Source of the DNA: Chloroflexota bacterium
GTDB taxonomy: Bacteria > Chloroflexota > Chloroflexia > Thermomicrobiales > UBA6265
DNA length: 13,890 nucleotides
NCBI GenBank assembly: GCA_023423795.1
Contig: JAFAEX010000227.1
Span: forward strand, 1 to 13,890
Direction of reading: 5' to 3'
The notes beneath the pieces are model-generated. The model had not been told where the DNA came from, did not search any database, and saw nothing but the letters and a program-made list of their open reading frames with translations. This document shows, in pieces, positions 6,486 through 13,890 of this stretch. Position 1 is the first letter of the stretch, and each line of letters begins with the position of its first letter. The translations under genes were made by a program, and so were the position numbers.

Positions 6486-8021
6486 ATGGCGACCGACTGG
6501 ACGCCGAACGCGACCGCCGGTGACCTCGCCGCCGCCGTTCCCGGCGCGCGGCTGGTCGGCGACCCGGCAACACCCGTGCGCGGCCTCGCCTACGATTCGC
6601 GGCTGGTCGAGCCCGGCTGGTGCTTCGCGGCGCTGCCCGGCGCGGACCACGACGGCCACGACTACGCCGCGCCGGCCGTCGCTGCCGGGGCGGCCCTGCT
6701 GCTGGTCGAGCGGGAACTGCCGCTCCAGCCGCCGGTGGCGCAGGTCGTCGTGCCCGACAGCCGGGCGGCCCTCGCGCTGCTCGCCGCCGCGTTCTACGGC
6801 GACCCTTCGCGCGAGGTCGGCGTCATCGGCATCACCGGCACCGACGGCAAGACCACGACGTCGTTTCTCGTCGATGGCATCCTCCGCCGCGCCGGGCTGC
6901 TCACCGGCCTGATCGGCACGGTGACGATCCGGATCGGGGACGAAGAGGACCGCCACGCGACCCGGCAAACGACCCCGGAATCGGCCGACGTGCAGCGGCT
7001 GCTGCGGCGGATGGCGGAGCGGGGCGCGCGCTGGGCCACGCTGGAAGCAACCTCGCACGGGCTGGCGATGCACCGCCTCGACGGCGTCCGCTTCGGCATC
7101 GGCGCGGTGACGAACATCACCCACGAGCACCTCGACTACCACGGCAGCGTCGAGAACTACCGGCGGGCGAAGGCGATCCTGTTCGAGCGGGTGGCCGCGT
7201 CCGGCGGCGTCGCCGTGGTCAACATCGACGACGAGGGCGCGCGGGCGATGCTCCCGTTCGCCGCGGGCGCGGAGGCGATCACCTACGGCATAGCCGACGC
7301 GTCGGCGGCGTTGCGGGCGCGCGACATCCGCTCCGACGGCGCCGGGAGCCGCTTCACGCTGGAGGCGTCCGGCTGGGGCACGACCGAGATCGCCCTGCCG
7401 ATGATCGGCGGGTTCAACGTCGCCAACGCCCTTTGCGCGGCCGGCGTCGCCCTCGCGGCGGGCCTGTCGCTCGATGACGTGGCCGACGGGTTGGCCCACG
7501 CGCCAGCCGTGCCGGGCCGCATGGCGCTGGTGGACGAAGGCCAGCCGTTCGCGGTCGTCGTCGATTACGCCCACACGCCGGACGCGATGGACAAGGTGCT
7601 GCGCCTGTTGCGCGGTCTCTACCCCGGACGGCTCATCGTCGTCTTCGGCAGCGCGGGAGAGCGCGACATCGAGAAGCGCCCACGGCAAGGCGCGGTCGCG
7701 GCCCGGTTGGCCGACATCTCGGTGGTCACCAGCGAGGACCCGCGCTACGAGGACGCCGACGCGATCATCGACGAGATCGCGCGCGGGGCGCTCGACGTCG
7801 GGGCGATCGAAGGCCGCACGCTGTTTCGCGCTACCGAGCGGCGCGACGCCGTCGAACGCGCGCTCGGCATGGCCCGGCCCGGCGACTGCGTGCTGCTCGC
7901 CGGCAAGGGCCACGAGGGCAGCATCATCTGGGGGCGCGAGAAGCGCCCGTGGGACGAGGCCGGCGTCGCCCGCGAGGTCCTGCGGTCGATGGGGTTCGCT
8001 TCCGGCCACGGCGGGCGATGA
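6486..8021 (+). CDS. murE: UDP-MurNAc-tripeptide synthetase (MurE-type Mur ligase)
   Basis: The 511-residue protein is an ATP-dependent Mur ligase that adds the third, diamino residue to UDP-MurNAc-Ala-Glu in the cytoplasm. The N-terminal UDP-binding domain covers about 1-105. The central ATPase has the P-loop GITGTDGKTTT (115-125), EATSHG (187-192), TNITHEHLDYH (209-219) and a YRRAK lysine at 229 that fits the carbamylated position. The C-terminal domain has DYAHTPDAM (360-368), GSAGERDIEKRP and GKGHE (473-477). The specificity loop reads TSEDPRYED (415-423), where DAP-type enzymes such as E. coli MurE have DNPRxE. The key Arg is kept but the Asp-Asn pair becomes Glu-Asp, so the third residue (DAP, ornithine or another) is uncertain. 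Length is typical. It is the last gene of the plus-strand cluster and ends at the convergent repeat region. Confidence 0.92.
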   Translation: MATDWTPNATAGDLAAAVPGARLVGDPATPVRGLAYDSRLVEPGWCFAALPGADHDGHDYAAPAVAAGAALLLVERELPLQPPVAQVVVPDSRAALALLAAAFYGDPSREVGVIGITGTDGKTTTSFLVDGILRRAGLLTGLIGTVTIRIGDEEDRHATRQTTPESADVQRLLRRMAERGARWATLEATSHGLAMHRLDGVRFGIGAVTNITHEHLDYHGSVENYRRAKAILFERVAASGGVAVVNIDDEGARAMLPFAAGAEAITYGIADASAALRARDIRSDGAGSRFTLEASGWGTTEIALPMIGGFNVANALCAAGVALAAGLSLDDVADGLAHAPAVPGRMALVDEGQPFAVVVDYAHTPDAMDKVLRLLRGLYPGRLIVVFGSAGERDIEKRPRQGAVAARLADISVVTSEDPRYEDADAIIDEIARGALDVGAIEGRTLFRATERRDAVERALGMARPGDCVLLAGKGHEGSIIWGREKRPWDEAGVAREVLRSMGFASGHGGR

Positions 8022-8097
8022 TGCGACACCGGGTCGGTCGCCCGAGTGATGCGATCGCCGCCACAGCCGTTGCCCCGCTTCGGTGATCCGGTCTGGC

Positions 8098-8141
8098 CCG
8101 ATTTTTTCGGTATTGATTCGGTATTTATTCGTAGTTGATTC
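8098..8141 (+). repeat. Tandem 11-bp repeat array, left arm (4 units)
   Basis: Four consecutive 11-bp units, CCGATTTTTTC, GGTATTGATTC, GGTATTTATTC and GTAGTTGATTC, follow the pattern GGTATTNATTC. The array is AT-rich in otherwise GC-rich DNA. The period is close to one DNA helical turn and is not a multiple of three, so it is not explained by coding. Confidence 0.8.
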
Positions 8142-8400
8142 AGCCCCGAGTTTCCCATAACCACGCGGAAGCCGAGATTCTTCGGCACCCCCTCCTCCAC
8201 CCGCCGGCATGGGACAGATACAGCGCGACCGGATCGGCGGTGCGTACGCGGATGTCGCCGCTTCCAGCCGTCGTCCGCATCACTCGTCGCCGTTGCGGTC
8301 GCCGGAGCGTAGGGCCGTCGCCGAAGAAACCCGGTTTCCGCATGACGGCGGGAAAACCGGGGCCGAATCAACTACGAAAAAATGCCGAATCAATACCGAA
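8106..8400. repeat. Large inverted repeat with 81-bp arms around a 133-bp core
   Basis: The left arm (8106-8186) and the reverse complement of the right arm (8320-8400) align without gaps over 81 positions, 67 of them identical by my count. Mismatches cluster in one block (8156-8165). The outer half of each arm is AT-rich and made of 11-bp units. The inner half is GC-richer (left arm inner end CGGAAGCCGAGATTCTTCGG). The core, 8187-8319, shows no similarity between its two ends, and I see no credible gene in it: the short open frames crossing it have no ribosome site. The element fills most of the 538-bp gap between convergent murE and aspS. It looks like a miniature inverted-repeat element or a decayed insertion sequence, but I cannot see a clear target-site duplication. 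A protein-binding site is the other option. Confidence 0.8.
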
Positions 8401-8419
8401 TAAACGCCGAACAAATACC
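8365..8419 (+). repeat. Tandem 11-bp repeat array, right arm (5 units)
   Basis: Five consecutive 11-bp units, GAATCAACTAC, GAAAAAATGCC, GAATCAATACC, GAATAAACGCC and GAACAAATACC, form the inverted counterpart of the left array. The last two units extend beyond or straddle the end of the 81-bp arm, so the array is one unit longer on this side. Confidence 0.8.
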
Positions 8420-8431
8420 GGCCGCAGGGAG

Positions 8432-8457
8432 CGGGCGCCGGGCAACGCAGGCGCCCG
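8432..8457. repeat. GC-rich hairpin
   Basis: An 8-bp perfect stem (CGGGCGCC with GGCGCCCG) encloses a 10-nt loop, just outside the inverted-repeat element. No T-run follows on either strand, so it is not a standard terminator, though it may slow convergent transcription. Confidence 0.45.
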
Positions 8458-8475
8458 TGAAACCCGCTGAGCACT

Positions 8476-8492
8476 CCCCGGTTTTCCCGGGG
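8476..8492. repeat. Short GC-rich hairpin
   Basis: A 6-bp perfect stem (CCCCGG with CCGGGG) encloses the loop TTTTC. It lies between the hairpin at 8432-8457 and the aspS terminator. Without a following T-run its role as a terminator is unsupported. Confidence 0.35.
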
Positions 8493-8501
8493 TGACACGA
8501 A

Positions 8502-8533
8502 ACCGGCCGCCCCGATGCCACGGGGCGGCCGGT
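8502..8533 (-). terminator. Likely terminator of the lepA-mazG-aspS operon
   Basis: A perfect 13-bp stem (8502-8514 with 8521-8533; ACCGGCCGCCCCG) encloses a 6-nt loop, 26 bases beyond the aspS stop. On the minus strand it is followed by TTCGTGT, only moderately T-rich. The stem strength and position support termination. It could also act on transcripts arriving from murE. Confidence 0.65.
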
Positions 8534-8559
8534 AGGCTGAAGCGTGCTGGCTGGCCGGG

Positions 8560-10373
<1,814 letters not shown>

Positions 10374-10377
<4 letters not shown>

Positions 10378-11765
10378 GCGTCGGTCCTTCCTGCCTGGGT
10401 CTGGGTGGCGGGCGCGGCCGGCGCGAAACGCAGCCGCAGCGCCCGTTCGAGTGCCTGGTCCGGGTCGATGCCGCCGGCGATTGCGGCTTCGATCCCGGCG
10501 AGGATTGTCGCACCGGCCGCCGCCAGCGCGTCCGGGTCCGCGTTCGGCGCGGCGTCGCCCTTGCGCGGCCCGATCAACGCGCGGGCGCGCTCCAGCGCCG
10601 GCATCGAGCGAGGCAGCCGGTCGAACGGGTGGGCGTCGGATTTCGGCGGTTTGCCGGCGCGGGCGCGCTCCTGGGCCTTGACCGCCTCCCACGTATTCAC
10701 GACCTCGCCGGCCGTTTCGGCGACGGCCTCGCCGAAGACGTGCGGGTGGCGGCGCACCAGTTTGCGGTTCGCCACCTCGTAGACGTCTTCCAGCGTGAAC
10801 TCGCCCGCCTCTTCAGCGATCTGGGTATGCAGCGCCACCTGCAGCAGCAGGTCGCCCAGCTCCTCCGCGAGGTTCTCCATGTCGTCCGCGTCGATCGCAT
10901 CGATCGTCTCGTAGGCTTCCTCGATGACGGCCTGCCGCAACGAGGCATGGCTCTGCTTGCGGTCCCACGGGCAGCCGTCCGGGGCACGCAGCCGCGCTGC
11001 GATCCGTTGCAACGTCGCGGGAGAGCGCGCGGCGTTCAGCTCCGGCACCGCCTCCACCCAGACGCTAGTCAGGTGATCGACCGGCGCCCGGTCCAGTTCG
11101 AACAGGCGGCAGCGGACGATCCGCTCCTCCTCCGGCACGCCCGCGCCCGTGACGACCACTATCGGCTGGTCGTCCGGGTAGGCGCGCGCGAGTTCCAGCT
11201 TGGCTGCTGCCGCGACCGGTTGCGAGTAGACCTGCGTGACGAGGCAGGGCCGAGCCGGATCGAGCGGGACCATCCCGCCGGCGAACGGCGCGCGGTCGTT
11301 CGCCGCTTCCAGCGCCGCCGCATCGACCAGTTGCGCCTGCTCCGCCAGGGGATCGACGCCGAGCGCGACCGCGACGGTGTCGAGGAAACTCGTCGCCGCC
11401 AGCACCCCGATGGGGATGCCGGCCGCTGCCGCCCGCTCCAGCAGGATCGCCACCGAGCGCTCCCCGAAGCGGGGGTGGCCCGGTACGGCGTAGACGATTT
11501 CGCCGCTGGATTCGGCGGCGACCGCCAGCACGCGCTCCGCCGCGGCGGCGTACACCTCGTCGAACGAGGCGGCCCGCTCGTAGAGGTCGTCGCAGTCCGT
11601 CACCCGCGCATCGTCGGACAGGTCGGAGAGTCCCGGATGAATCCGCGTGCGCAAGATGATGCGGTCGGCACGGTCGAGCGCCGTCTGCGTGCCGAGCGTG
11701 CGCAGCGATGGATCGCCGGGGCCGAGGCCGGCGACCGTGATCCGGGCGCGAGGGACGTCGGTCAT
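10374..11765 (-). CDS. mazG: YabN-type fusion: tetrapyrrole methylase-like domain plus MazG NTP pyrophosphohydrolase
   Basis: The 463-residue protein joins two domains, as in B. subtilis YabN. Residues 7-240 form an SAM-dependent tetrapyrrole-methylase-like domain, with VAGLGPGDPSLRTLGT (11-26) and YAVPGHPRFGERS (92-104). Residues 246-445 form a MazG domain with CPWDRKQSHASLRQ (265-278), metal-binding acidic residues EEAYE (282-286) and EELGD (301-305), and RRHPHVFGE (338-346). MazG enzymes hydrolyse nucleoside triphosphates, including non-canonical ones, to monophosphates. What the methylase-like domain does in such fusions is not settled. Length fits the fusion family. ATG 11765 is four bases beyond the lepA stop, with AAGG about 11 bases upstream. 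The 3' end overlaps aspS, so the three genes are probably co-transcribed. Confidence 0.93.
10385..10392 (-). promoter_or_regulatory. Ribosome binding site of aspS, inside the mazG coding region
   Basis: AGGAAGGA on the minus strand ends seven bases before GTG 10377 and lies within the last codons of mazG. It is a strong site for a non-ATG start and supports coupled translation. Confidence 0.65.
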
Positions 11766-11769
11766 CCGG

Positions 11770-13611
<1,842 letters not shown>

Positions 13612-13649
13612 TTGGTTGCATGCCCATCTGCCTCAAATCCAACGGCGCG

Positions 13650-13655
13650 AGTATA
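13650..13655 (-). promoter_or_regulatory. -10 element upstream of lepA
   Basis: TATACT on the minus strand matches five of six -10 bases and is identical to the -10 at 2352-2357. Transcription would start near 13643, giving a leader of about 30 nt for lepA. No good -35 is visible at 16-18 bp. Confidence 0.4.
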
Positions 13656-13694
13656 GCCGCACGGTCGGGCAGAGGCCGGTTTTCGCTGGGTTCG

Positions 13695-13736
13695 GAGACG
13701 AGAGACGTGAGACGAGAGACGAGAGACGTGAGACGG
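13695..13736 (+). repeat. Six tandem copies of a 7-bp unit (GAGACGN)
   Basis: The units are GAGACGA, GAGACGT, GAGACGA, GAGACGA, GAGACGT and GAGACGG, with no interruption; only the seventh base varies. The array is purine-rich on this strand. It lies 40 bp upstream of the lepA -10 and 47 bp beyond the stop of the next gene. Confidence 0.9.
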
Positions 13737-13783
13737 ACCAGGCCCGCGAGAATCGCCGGTCGTCGTAGGGGAGGGACCTGTTG

Positions 13784-13890
13784 TTAGGTGCCGTAGGGTA
13801 GGAGCGCGGCGGTGCCGTCCGGGCGGAGCGGGGCGGCGACGCGGGAGCGGCCGAGGATCGCCGCGGGTTCGAAGGCCGGGCAGCGGAAGC
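13784..13890 (-). CDS. 3' end of an unidentified gene entering from the right edge
   Basis: Only the last 34 codons and a TAA stop (13784-13786) are visible. The reading frame has strong GC at third positions (codons such as TTC, CGC, GCC, CTC), like the other genes here, and the other two minus-strand frames look poorer. The tail reads PDGTAALLPYGT at its end, with no domain I can recognise. It points in the same direction as lepA but is separated from it by about 170 bp holding a promoter element and the 7-bp repeats. Confidence 0.6.
   Translation of the reverse strand, partial: FRCPAFEPAAILGRSRVAAPLRPDGTAALLPYGT

Noticed and set aside
8098..8110. CCGA-TTTTT-TCGG as a murE terminator
   Set aside because: The stem is only 4 bp and belongs to the 11-bp array; it is too weak to call.
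5862..8210. A 782-codon open frame on the minus strand across murE and part of the repeat
   Set aside because: It is antisense to the well-supported murE and FemAB genes and has the low-complexity composition typical of shadows in GC-rich DNA.
8098..8419. CRISPR array or replication origin
   Set aside because: The repeats are 11 bp, directly abutting and without spacers. No DnaA-box consensus (TTATCCACA) was seen, and the neighbouring genes are not typical origin genes.
8135..8470. Short frames across the inverted repeat that yield similar peptides from both arms
   Set aside because: The peptide likeness follows from the DNA inverted repeat itself. There is no ribosome site, codon use differs from the neighbours, and the 11-bp period breaks any frame logic. 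A relic of a coding element cannot be excluded.
10378..10700. T-box or other riboswitch leader before aspS
   Set aside because: aspS starts inside the end of mazG with a four-base overlap, so no leader exists for such an element.

Overview
The window is GC-rich chromosomal DNA from a bacterium. The gene content suggests a Chloroflexota member, possibly Thermomicrobia-like: paired bactofilins, a Mur ligase with a variant specificity motif, a FemAB-type peptidoglycan ligase, an acidic HEAT-repeat protein, and several lineage-type proteins with no recognisable function. The taxonomic call is an inference from gene style. No marker here proves it.

Region 1 (1-2270, minus strand). Two bactofilin genes form a short operon (bactofilin B at 1330-1947, then bactofilin A at 729-1295). 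Downstream lies the start of a four-cysteine, single-pass membrane protein that runs off the left edge. Upstream of the bactofilins is tRNA-Arg(CCG), with an encoded CCA and its own hairpin terminator.

Region 2 (2271-8021, plus strand). A promoter divergent from the tRNA promoter precedes a 41-residue protein and an unrecognised 581-residue protein. These are followed by an acidic HEAT-repeat protein, a FemAB-type peptidyltransferase and MurE. The last three are packed tightly (4-nt overlap, then a 6-nt gap), which suggests linked expression of cell-wall genes.

Region 3 (8022-8559). This 538-bp gap between convergent genes has no convincing gene. It holds the most unusual structure in the window: an 81-bp inverted repeat (67 of 81 positions match) around a core of about 133 bp. 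The AT-rich outer part of each arm is a tandem array of a degenerate 11-bp unit, with consensus GAATCAATACC. Several GC-rich hairpins follow, the last being the likely aspS terminator.

Region 4 (8560-13611, minus strand). lepA, a YabN-type methylase/MazG fusion and aspS form a compact operon (4-nt gap, then a 4-nt GTGA overlap). It combines translation and nucleotide-pool housekeeping functions.

Region 5 (13612-13890). A -10 element for lepA, six tandem copies of a 7-bp unit, and the last 34 codons of another minus-strand gene that enters from the right.

Two themes stand out: cell envelope construction (bactofilins, FemAB, MurE) and translation (tRNA-Arg, AspRS, LepA). The best candidates for something undescribed are the inverted-repeat element at 8098-8419 and the pair of unrecognised proteins at 2411-4396.
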